From CBFDCQ01 sp965603355 (GTDB taxonomy: Bacteria > Hydrogenedentota > CAZGCA01 > CBFDCQ01), in contig CBFDCQ010000002.1 of NCBI GenBank assembly GCA_965603355.1, forward strand, positions 1 through 64,000: a stretch of 64,000 nt of DNA, read 5' to 3'. The notes below the pieces were generated by a model. It was not told the origin of the DNA. It did not search any database and saw only the letters and a list, made by a program, of their open reading frames with translations. The position numbers and the translations under genes were made by a program. Numbering within the stretch: position 1 is the first letter of the stretch; each line of letters starts with the position of its first letter. Shown here in pieces: positions 17,886 through 25,737 of the stretch.

Positions 17886-18500
17886 ATGGACGACATTGCG
17901 CGTACTGTTCTCTACGTTTTGGATGACAGGGACTGGCTCAGGAAAGTCGTTGTGGGGGCTGCATTTACGCTCCTGTGCTTTTTCCTGGTGGGAATCCCTT
18001 TCGTTTTTGGCTACATGCTCGAGGTACAGCGCCGCATTGTGCGTGGCGTCCAACCGGTCCTGCCGGAATGGGACGATCTCCCGGCGAAGTTCATGGATGG
18101 GCTGAAACTGTTCGGCATCGCCCTCGTCTGTCTCGTATGCTTCGGCATAGTGGCGGCAATCCTCTGGAAAATTCCGTTTCTGGGCAAAATGCTGAGTGGC
18201 ATCCCGGCCTTGGCGTTGGCTATGGCGTTCTTGTACGTGATGGTGCGGTATGCGCTGACGGGCGAGCCCGGCGAAGCGTTCAAAGTGCGCGCCATCTACG
18301 ATGCGCTCACGGCGAATTTTGTTGATTACCTCGTGGCATCGTTCCTCTGGCTCGTATACAGCGTGGTGGCCTGCCTTGGCATACTGGCGTGCGGTGTGGG
18401 CGTGTTTTTCACCCTTTTCTGGGCATGGCTAGCCGTATCGTACGTGGCCACCGAAGTCTATGTCAGCGCCCAGCAAGGCGAGGCGCCTCCTGCGGTCTGA
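17886..18500 (+). CDS. DUF4013 multi-pass membrane protein
   Basis: This 204-residue inner-membrane protein has about four to five hydrophobic segments (roughly residues 22-45, 75-97, 99-120, 147-170 and 172-190). It matches the DUF4013 family through FGYMLEVQRRIVRG followed by LPEWDD. The function is unknown. The start at 17886 follows AGGAGGAAAG; the open frame begins earlier, but without a ribosome binding site. It stands alone after the ribosomal genes with its own promoter. Confidence 0.85.
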   Translation: MDDIARTVLYVLDDRDWLRKVVVGAAFTLLCFFLVGIPFVFGYMLEVQRRIVRGVQPVLPEWDDLPAKFMDGLKLFGIALVCLVCFGIVAAILWKIPFLGKMLSGIPALALAMAFLYVMVRYALTGEPGEAFKVRAIYDALTANFVDYLVASFLWLVYSVVACLGILACGVGVFFTLFWAWLAVSYVATEVYVSAQQGEAPPAV

Positions 18501-18776
18501 ACGCGGGAGCGCCCGAGGACCAATCTGGTGAGATGGCCGAGAAGTAAGACTTGGCATATGATCACCATTTCCTTTCTTATTTCACCTCTCTGCGCGTCCC
18601 CTACCCTGTCCGACACCCTCCACAAGGGTTTCTGTCATCGTGTTGGAAGATTCAGCCGTCTTTTGGATACCTTCGGACGATATATCTCAAGAGAAGGAGG
18701 ACTTGCATCGCCAAGGGCCCGTGCCTGTCCTTAAATCAGTGAGTTTAGTTTCTCCAGAGGGGAGCTGCTAAGCAAC

Positions 18777-19406
18777 ATGGCAAGCAACGAACACTTTAGC
18801 GATGCACAGTTTGAGGTGGACGGACGGTCGCTACATCTTTGCGAGACGCTGCTCGCCGTCAAGCAGAAGCTCGGGACTGCGGGGCACGAACGTCTCAATG
18901 TGTTGCTGAGCGGCGAGAAGGCCCGTGATGACATCTTGCGATTTGCACGCGACTCCGGCCTCAGTGCGGAATCCCTCGGGCAGCGGGGAGAGGACTTCCT
19001 CGTAGGTATCGGCAAACGCGCGCCCGAGCAAAGGGAACAACTCGAAGAGGTAGCTGTTGCCGAAAGACCGGGCGATTCGATACTGTTCATTAGCGGCGAG
19101 ACAATAGGTGCACGGGATGAATCGCTTGGCCGCATGCTAATGACGAAGTTCCTCTACTCTCTGGCTGAGATGCAGGAGCGGCCGACGACAATTGTGATCG
19201 TGAGCCGCGGCGTTAGACTTACCACCAGGAAGTCTGAAAACCTCGAACCGCTTCGCACGCTCGAAAACGCCGGCGTGGATATCATGGTCTGCCGTCCCAG
19301 CGCACAGTTCCTCCAGCTCGAGGACGAAATAGCCGTCGGTAGGCTCTGCGATATGTACCAGGTTGTGGAGAGGCTGCTGGCCGCTCGCAAGACCCTGAGC
19401 ATCTGA
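18777..19406 (+). CDS. YedF-like sulfurtransferase-family protein (degenerate TusA + DsrE-like)
   Basis: This 209-residue cytoplasmic protein has two domains. Residues about 10-80 are TusA-like but lack the CP signature (LHLCETLL instead). Residues about 102-205 are DsrE-like and match the C-terminal half of YedF proteins linked to selenium or sulfur metabolism: LGRMLMTKFLYSLAEM, the rewritten cysteine loop CRPSAQF where YedF usually has CGTCLD, then VGRLCDMYQVVERLL. Loss of the usual cysteines argues for a changed role. The ribosome binding site AGAGGGGAG is 12 bases upstream, rather far. No selD, selA or tRNA-Sec is seen nearby. The 276-base gap before it holds nothing I can name. Confidence 0.75.
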   Translation: MASNEHFSDAQFEVDGRSLHLCETLLAVKQKLGTAGHERLNVLLSGEKARDDILRFARDSGLSAESLGQRGEDFLVGIGKRAPEQREQLEEVAVAERPGDSILFISGETIGARDESLGRMLMTKFLYSLAEMQERPTTIVIVSRGVRLTTRKSENLEPLRTLENAGVDIMVCRPSAQFLQLEDEIAVGRLCDMYQVVERLLAARKTLSI

Positions 19407-19924
19407 CTCCACGAACCGTTGCTCAATTGCGGCGCAGCCAACCTCTCTTACTGAGACCGTTCAAGCACACGGGCAGCGTCTCTCTCCGGATCTCGCCGCC
19501 AACCTGCGAGGTTCGCCAAATCTGCAATAACCTGCTACCGACAGTTCTCCGGAACCTTCCTGAAATACCGGCTGACCCGATCTCAGGCTGTGAACACGTC
19601 ACTGTTTGTTCTTCAACAGCATTTACGCTCGCTCTATATACCTGCAATCACATAGCCGCCTGATCCCCCTCAGTTTTCTGTTGACATTGTGATGCGAAAA
19701 TGGTATACTTTTGCCAATGGTGGTGTGCACCTAACATTTTCGGTCCCCGATTGCAGGCAGTTGACTGCGGACAGACGGGTACTTAAGAACGGCTGCATTA
19801 TGTTTGTGGGGCGCCAGTAGCATCTTACACAAAGCCGTGGGATCGAAATGGTGGGCCTCTCGCAGGCCGAACGTCAGAGCATCGGTATGTGCCGCGTTCG
19901 TCGTCTTGCGGAGGAGAAGTAGGA
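19407..19924 (+). other. 518-base non-coding region with promoter and long 5' leader
   Basis: The first ~270 bases show no gene or clear structure. A strong promoter lies at 19681-19709. It leaves a leader of about 209 bases before the start of the large dockerin protein. The leader ends in GGAGGAG (19910-19916), eight bases before ATG 19925. The leader contains short inverted segments (for example GGGCCTCTCGCAGGCC near 19855-19870), but I cannot assign a known riboswitch class. Confidence 0.6.
19681..19709 (+). promoter_or_regulatory. Promoter of the dockerin-enzyme / cohesin-lipoprotein operon
   Basis: TTGACA (19681-19686), 17 bases, then TATACT (19704-19709), a near-perfect sigma-70-type promoter. 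The start site would be near 19716. Confidence 0.85.
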
Positions 19925-22900
19925 ATGAGTAAGAGGCGATCGGCCGCCGCATGGGCTTTTTCGCTGTCTGCGACAGTTGCGTTCCTCACGGTAGTCCTGG
20001 CAGGAAACGCGTTTTGTGATACGCCGGACCAGTTCTCGATAACCTTGTCGTCGGCTACAACAGGTAGACACGAGAAGTTAGAGATAGTGTGCGACGGCAT
20101 AACGACCAGCTACGCCAACCCGTTCAATCCGGACCAGGTTAGTGTTGAGGGTCATTTCACCGATCCGGACGGCGCGGAAGAAACCGTGTACGGCTTCTGG
20201 TACCAGGCCTACGCGCGGTCGCAGTCAGGCACCAGCGAGGTGTTAACCCCGCAGGGCTCTCCACACTGGCGAGTGAGGTACGCCCCGAAGAAAGTGGGCG
20301 CGTACACGTGTTACGTGTCGGTGACCGACTCGGGCGGAACGGTGCAGTCCGAGACGAAGAGTTTCACCGCCACTTCCTCCGATTATCCGGGATTTCTCAG
20401 GGTGAGCGGGACAAATCCGCACTATTTCGAGTTCGACAACGGCGATAGTTTCTTTGGAATTGGCCTTGATATCTGCACTGATCTGACTCCCACTGCCGAA
20501 ACATACCAGTACGATCTTTACCTCGACGAGCTTGAATCTCACGGTGCCAACACGTTCAGGTTCTGGTTTCTTAACTCCGAAATAGAATCAGCCACGTCTT
20601 ACGGACACTGGGCATGGAGCCTGCAGGACTCCCAGTTGGGGGCTGACTACGATATGGAGGATGCGTGGCGTCTGGATTACCTGCTGGATCAGTCAGCCGA
20701 GAAGGGCATCTATATCCTGGTTACCACAATGGATTTTTCCCGCTTCATGGCCGGCGAGTGGCAAAATAACCTGTATAACAGCGCAAATGGGGGGCCATGT
20801 GATGTCCCGTGGGATTTCTGGACGGATCAGATCCCGAAACAATATTACAGGCAGGTTCTGCGCTACCTTGCCGCGAGATGGGGATACAGCACGAACGTTC
20901 TCGCTTGGGAACTCTGGAATGAATGGCATGAGCTGGAGTGGCACACCAGCGGGTTCAACGTACCCGAGGGTATAGCATGGCACCAGGAGATGGGCGCGTA
21001 TTTGAAATCCGCTGACTTGAACCACATGGTTACAACGAGCATGGGCAGTTTCGATGCCTACGATGCCCTGTGGAATCTCAGTGAGATGGATTTCGCGCAG
21101 ATGCATGGCTACTATTACACCGAGTCGCGATATCCCTGGGATTGGTGGGTGTACGGTGGTGGCCAGGACATGTTCCGGTTCATCCCACATTTCGCCGAGA
21201 ACACACTCCATTATGGGAAACCGGCACTGTTTGGGGAGTTCGGCATCACTGGCGGTCTTGGTCAACAGGACGAGCTTACTCTCCAGGATGCCGACGCCGT
21301 ATATCTCCACAACGGAATTTGGTCGGGTCTGATGTACGGTATGGCCGGGACTCCGATGGCTTGGAGATGGCATCTCTTCCCCTCGCATCCGCAATGGTGG
21401 GACCACTTCCTGGGATTATCGAATTTCGTGGAAGACATACAGTTTAACAATGAGGATTTCGTCTCCTTGGACTCTGTGCAGCTCACGGTCATGAACGCGG
21501 GGTTTGAGGCTGACACAGATCACTGGCAACTCTGGCCGGAGGACGCGTTCAGCATTGATTCAACCGTCCATCGCTTCACACCGAACAGCCTGAAATTCGG
21601 GTCATCTGCCAGTTCAACTTATCAGATAAACAAACACCACTGGATGCTGGGATTCAACCTGTTGCCCGATAGACAGTACACTCTATCTACATGGGTAAGG
21701 ACTGAAAATATTGGTGGTGTCCACCTGCTTGTCTCATTGTCCGGCTCATCAACGCATCAAAGTACGACGATAACCGGAACAAATGGTTGGACACAGCTCG
21801 CTATGGATTTTACCACACCATCAAGTGTTGACGGCTATTATCTCGGAGCAAGGGTATCAGGTCCTGGAACAGTATGGCTGGATGATTTCAAGGTCGAATC
21901 ACGTGATAGTGTTGGAATAAGCGACGAGAATTTAAGAGCCATGGCGTTGAAGACAAATGATAAAGCGTATGTCTGGGTACAAAACTCAGAACACACCTGG
22001 TATAGGGTGGCGGTGCTGGGCCAGACACCTCAGACAATATCAGGCGCTACACTGACTATTCCGGACATCGATTCCGGAGGATATAGGGTCGATTGGTGGG
22101 ACACTTACAGCGGAACGGTTGCGGCGAGCGCCCCGGTATGGGTGGATGACTCGAACACCCTGACAGTACCTATCCCGGAACTCCAAACGGATATTGCCTG
22201 CAAGATAACGCTCCATCCCGATTTCGATGGTGACCGACTCACTTATGAGCAAGAGATGGAAGCCGGTACGGACCCTGCCAATCCGGATACGGACGGTGAC
22301 GGGCTTCTGGACGGTGACGAAGTCCTTCCGCTTGACGGTGGTGAGAATCCGTTTGATCCGCTGGATCCGGATACCACGGGTGACAACTTTTCCAATGAGC
22401 CGGACGGCGTGCCGGACGGCCAGAACGATTATGACGGCGACTCGCAGAGCAACGGCTACGAGTCCGAGTACGGTGCCGACCCCACCGACCCGTCCAGCAT
22501 TGTAACGCACAGCATTTCCGGTACGGTAACACTGGTCGGTGGCTCAGCCTCTGTGGCGGACGTCACGCTCCACCTGACGGGCGATGCGACGGACAGCACG
22601 CATCCTGCCGAAGACGGTCGCTACAGTTTCAGCGGTCTTGCCGAAGGCAATTACACGGTCACGCCAGTACTTGCCGGGTGCGAGTTCACTCCTGAAAGCA
22701 TATCGCACGCACCTCTGTCCTCCAGCCACAGCGGACAGGATTTCACGTGCCACTTCTTGGACCAATTGCCCTATTCGCCGGATGAGCCCTCGCCATCGGA
22801 CGGGCAAGATAACGTGCCTCTTGAAACAAGCCTTGTGTGGAGATGCGGCGATCCGGATAGCGATGAGTTGACTTTCGACATATATTTTGGAGACACATAC

Positions 22901-24730
22901 CCACCTGCGCTCCTCCAGGCAGGATGGGCGCCCATGCGGCAACCGCTGCTCGAGGATCGTTCTGCGAGTCGCGCGGACGATCAGAGACCTATGGACGCCT
23001 GGCCGATGTACGGTCAGAATATCCAACGGACCGGCAAGGGCCGTGAATCCGGACCAACCTCCTCAGAAAACGTATGGAGGTTACCCTTGCAGGACCCTGT
23101 CGTTGCACCTCCGGCGATTGATCCGCGCAACACGCTGTACGCTGCAACAACGCGCGGTGTGGTGCACGCCATTGAGCCCGACGGTGAGATAACGTGGACG
23201 TATCCCTGTGGAGGTCCGCTGACTTCCTCGCCCCTTATTAGCGCTGACGGAACTGTCTACGCGGTCACTGATGACGGAACTCTGCACGCGGTATCCGGGG
23301 AAGGTGAAGCGCTCTGGAGCCTGTCTATCGGCGCGCCGTCATCCTGTTCGCCGGCGATTAGGTCCGACGCCAGAGAAGTATACGTGACGGGTGAAGGTCG
23401 ACTGCTCGCCATCGATCCGCAGGGCCTCGTGGCCTGGACCGTGAACCTGGCGCCAGGGGCGGCTACCAGTCCTTCGGTGGGATTGTCAAGCGAGATCTAT
23501 GTGGGCTCGGAAAGCGGCGCGCTCTACAGGGTGGACAACAATGGTTCCGTTGAGTGGGCATATCAGGCAGGAGGGGCTATTAGGTCTGCTCCTGTCGTGT
23601 GCTCGGACGGGACAGTTTACTTCGGCTGCGACGACGGAAACCTCTATGCAGTCGGCGCTGATGGCGCACTGAAATGGGCTTTCAGCACTGGCGGGCCCGT
23701 CATCTCCTCTCCTGTCGTCGAAGCGGACGGCGGCGTCTATTGCGGTTCGAGTGACGCGAACGTTTACGCACTAACAGACCGCGGGAACCTGTTGTGGTCC
23801 GTCTCTGTCGGAGGACCAGTAATGTGTGCGCCCGCGCTGGACGCTGACGGCAACGTATTCGTCAGCACGCAGAACGGTTCTTTGTGCGCGATAGACTCGA
23901 CCGGGCACTTGAAGTGGTCTCAACTGGTTCAAGGCGCACAACTGTCGTCTCCCATAGTCGGTCCGGGCAGGTGCGTATACGTCGGCTCGAGCGACGGGAA
24001 CCTGTACGGCTTCCATGAAGCGCCCGATGAGGATGATGCGCGGCTTCGTCCAAACCCCGGTGATGAGGCAGCCTCAGGGCTTCCCCAGCTCACCCGAATT
24101 GAGCAGATCCCGCCAAACACCGGGTTCCGAGCTGCCGCGCGAAAGGACGGCATCTACTGCACGTACGACCTGCCGGAGCTGACAAGAGAAACGTTGTACT
24201 ACTGGCGGATCGTTGCATCCGACGGTGAACACGAGGCGTTAGGGCCGGGCCCTACTGAGGAGGACGTGTGGTCCTTTAGCACCAGTTCCCCTCCTACAGC
24301 GGCGTTCACCGTTGAGCCGACGACGGGCACAACGGATACCGAGTTTAACGTGGATGCATCGACTTCCTTCGACCACGAGGATTCCATCGACGCGCTGGTG
24401 GTGAGGTGGGACTGGGAAGGCGACGGCACATACGATACATCCTTCACCGAGGTTAAGGTTGCATCGCACAGTTACTCAAACACGGGTGTCTACGCGATCG
24501 GCCTGCAAGTCAAGGACACCGCTGGTTTGACGGATGAACACACACGTGAGGCCATCGTTGGACCGTCTCGGACGGGTGACATCGACGGCGACGGCGACGT
24601 GGATGAGGACGACGCGCAGATCATTCTCGGCGTTGCCGTCGGTCTCTACTATTACCCGGGATGTGACGTTAACGGAGATGGCGAGGTCAGTGCGATGGAC
24701 GCTATCGTCTGTCTGCAATTAGGAACTTGA
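19925..24730 (+). CDS. Giant secreted DUF5060/GH5-like glycoside hydrolase with nested propeller and dockerin
   Basis: This 1,601-residue exported protein begins with a signal peptide (residues 1-31). Then come DUF5060 (20030-20380), a GH5/cellulase-like TIM barrel (about 20440-21440; acid/base E333 in WNEWHE, nucleophile E438 in LFGEFG), a carbohydrate-binding-like sandwich (21480-21900), a DUF5605/collagen-binding-like domain (to 22210) and calcium-type DxDxDG repeats (22210-22490). A CarboxypepD_reg-like domain (22505-22760) follows. A fibronectin-like domain starts near 22770, is interrupted by eight PQQ-type propeller repeats (about 22990-24015) and resumes at 24150-24280. A PKD domain and a C-terminal type I dockerin (24583-24725, loops DIDGDGDVDEDD and DVNGDGEVSAMD) complete it. 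ATG 19925 is chosen over the upstream GTG because GGAGGAG precedes it. The polysaccharide substrate is unknown. Confidence 0.9.
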   Translation: MSKRRSAAAWAFSLSATVAFLTVVLAGNAFCDTPDQFSITLSSATTGRHEKLEIVCDGITTSYANPFNPDQVSVEGHFTDPDGAEETVYGFWYQAYARSQSGTSEVLTPQGSPHWRVRYAPKKVGAYTCYVSVTDSGGTVQSETKSFTATSSDYPGFLRVSGTNPHYFEFDNGDSFFGIGLDICTDLTPTAETYQYDLYLDELESHGANTFRFWFLNSEIESATSYGHWAWSLQDSQLGADYDMEDAWRLDYLLDQSAEKGIYILVTTMDFSRFMAGEWQNNLYNSANGGPCDVPWDFWTDQIPKQYYRQVLRYLAARWGYSTNVLAWELWNEWHELEWHTSGFNVPEGIAWHQEMGAYLKSADLNHMVTTSMGSFDAYDALWNLSEMDFAQMHGYYYTESRYPWDWWVYGGGQDMFRFIPHFAENTLHYGKPALFGEFGITGGLGQQDELTLQDADAVYLHNGIWSGLMYGMAGTPMAWRWHLFPSHPQWWDHFLGLSNFVEDIQFNNEDFVSLDSVQLTVMNAGFEADTDHWQLWPEDAFSIDSTVHRFTPNSLKFGSSASSTYQINKHHWMLGFNLLPDRQYTLSTWVRTENIGGVHLLVSLSGSSTHQSTTITGTNGWTQLAMDFTTPSSVDGYYLGARVSGPGTVWLDDFKVESRDSVGISDENLRAMALKTNDKAYVWVQNSEHTWYRVAVLGQTPQTISGATLTIPDIDSGGYRVDWWDTYSGTVAASAPVWVDDSNTLTVPIPELQTDIACKITLHPDFDGDRLTYEQEMEAGTDPANPDTDGDGLLDGDEVLPLDGGENPFDPLDPDTTGDNFSNEPDGVPDGQNDYDGDSQSNGYESEYGADPTDPSSIVTHSISGTVTLVGGSASVADVTLHLTGDATDSTHPAEDGRYSFSGLAEGNYTVTPVLAGCEFTPESISHAPLSSSHSGQDFTCHFLDQLPYSPDEPSPSDGQDNVPLETSLVWRCGDPDSDELTFDIYFGDTYPPALLQAGWAPMRQPLLEDRSASRADDQRPMDAWPMYGQNIQRTGKGRESGPTSSENVWRLPLQDPVVAPPAIDPRNTLYAATTRGVVHAIEPDGEITWTYPCGGPLTSSPLISADGTVYAVTDDGTLHAVSGEGEALWSLSIGAPSSCSPAIRSDAREVYVTGEGRLLAIDPQGLVAWTVNLAPGAATSPSVGLSSEIYVGSESGALYRVDNNGSVEWAYQAGGAIRSAPVVCSDGTVYFGCDDGNLYAVGADGALKWAFSTGGPVISSPVVEADGGVYCGSSDANVYALTDRGNLLWSVSVGGPVMCAPALDADGNVFVSTQNGSLCAIDSTGHLKWSQLVQGAQLSSPIVGPGRCVYVGSSDGNLYGFHEAPDEDDARLRPNPGDEAASGLPQLTRIEQIPPNTGFRAAARKDGIYCTYDLPELTRETLYYWRIVASDGEHEALGPGPTEEDVWSFSTSSPPTAAFTVEPTTGTTDTEFNVDASTSFDHEDSIDALVVRWDWEGDGTYDTSFTEVKVASHSYSNTGVYAIGLQVKDTAGLTDEHTREAIVGPSRTGDIDGDGDVDEDDAQIILGVAVGLYYYPGCDVNGDGEVSAMDAIVCLQLGT

Positions 24731-24782
24731 TCGGCTTGGAGCGCCTTCAGGCGGCGCCGATAATGGATAGGAAGAAACAGTG

Positions 24783-25337
24783 ATGGACCTGAGAGTTATT
24801 CGCCCTTCGAGCACGTTGAGGTTGGCGCTCGCCCTGTTATTGGCTGGCAGTACCATAGTGCTGGGCTGCGGTAGCGGCGGAGGCGGTGGAGATGGAGACG
24901 TAAGCGCAGGCGCAAGCGAGGGTTCGACCGGTCGCCGAGCATGGATCGAAAGCGACCCGGTGTCCCCCGGCGGAACCGCGCAGGTCCGGCTCATGATCTC
25001 CAAGTCAACCGGAGTCGCCGGATTGGATCTCGATCTCGAGTTCAATGGCAGCTCCATCTCTGTATTGGATGTGGATTGCAGCGCGGTTACACGAGAGTTT
25101 GTGCTTGCGTACAACTCCTCGGATACTGAATCGCTCGCTGTATCAATGTCATGCGGGACGGGTTTGGCAGGCGGAACAGGTAGTGAAGAGTTGCTTCGGA
25201 TAACCTTCGCCGCCGACTCGAGTGTCCCGTCAGGCACCCGCATACCGCTTTCAGTGACATCGCTGAGCGCCTATAACGCAGTGCCTGCCCAAATACTGTT
25301 GAGGCGGGTGGACGGAGGCGAAATCCACGTGCAATAG
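24783..25337 (+). CDS. Lipoprotein with a cohesin-like domain
   Basis: This 184-residue protein has a lipoprotein signal: a hydrophobic run, then IVLG before C29, followed by a Gly/Ser-rich linker. It should be lipid-anchored; residue +2 is Gly, not the Asp inner-membrane retention signal. Residues about 48-184 look like a cohesin: SPGGTAQVRLMISKSTGVAG, LDLDLEFNGSSISVLDV, ELLRITFAADSSVPSGTRIPL and a closing DGGEIHV strand. Cohesins bind dockerins, and the gene 52 bases upstream ends in a dockerin, so this is its likely partner at the cell surface. The start is ATG 24783 after AGGAAGAAA. The cohesin call rests on pattern, not a search. Confidence 0.75.
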   Translation: MDLRVIRPSSTLRLALALLLAGSTIVLGCGSGGGGGDGDVSAGASEGSTGRRAWIESDPVSPGGTAQVRLMISKSTGVAGLDLDLEFNGSSISVLDVDCSAVTREFVLAYNSSDTESLAVSMSCGTGLAGGTGSEELLRITFAADSSVPSGTRIPLSVTSLSAYNAVPAQILLRRVDGGEIHVQ

Positions 25338-25483
25338 CCAGGGCCGCTTGTCACGCCAGCCGCCGCGCGCGTACCCACCTCGCTCCCCTCAGGAACAATA
25401 ACACCATGTTCGCCAGGGCTGCACGGGGGAGGACGGCTGATGTTGGGCTTTGCCGGCGCCGATTGTTACGTGATGCTCGGATG

Positions 25484-25512
25484 TTGACTATGGGATAGAA
25501 GTATGATAGGAT
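25484..25512 (+). promoter_or_regulatory. Candidate promoter of the second DUF5060 enzyme
   Basis: TTGACT (25484-25489), 17 bases, then TAGGAT (25507-25512). It implies a leader of about 220 bases, close in length to the leader of the first DUF5060 gene. Confidence 0.5.
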
Positions 25513-25706
25513 CTACTCTCGAGAGGTCGACGCGGATCTGGGCATTCTTGGCAGCGCGAGATCGATGGAGGAATAGCGCGGCATTTTTTTAGTTTATACT
25601 CTTGGTGCGTTGTGGAATATGCTTTTGCGTCGTCGGATCCAGTTCCTTTGGTATGTTCAACTATAGACCTATCCGCTCAGAACGAAATACAGGGATCAGG
25701 AGCGCT

Positions 25707-25733
25707 ATGACCGCGCACAGGATTAATCTGTAA
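25707..25733 (+). CDS. Possible leader peptide, eight residues
   Basis: ATG 25707 follows CAGGAG at five bases and encodes MTAHRINL before TAA at 25731-25733. The next ATG, at 25738, opens the DUF5060 enzyme, which itself has no good ribosome binding site. Translation of the large gene could therefore depend on coupling to this short frame. It may equally be chance. Confidence 0.3.
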   Translation: MTAHRINL

Positions 25734-25737
25734 GCCT

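Larger units (their letters stand above)
25338..25737 (+). other. 400-base intergenic region with promoter and leader
   Basis: A promoter-like pair lies at 25484-25512, and a nine-codon open frame with its own ribosome binding site ends four bases before the next gene. There is no clear terminator for the cohesin gene; a run of seven T residues near 25584-25590 lacks a good stem. Confidence 0.5.

Noticed and set aside
18530..18560. Sequence TGAGATGGCCGAG resembling the 5' part of tRNA-Ser or tRNA-Leu
   Set aside because: No matching acceptor, anticodon or T arm follows, so it is a chance match or an unusable remnant.
19800..19880. Leader segment CACAAAGCC...GGGCC faintly like a cyclic-di-GMP riboswitch
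   Set aside because: The GCAAACC half and the tetraloop-receptor order needed for that class are absent.
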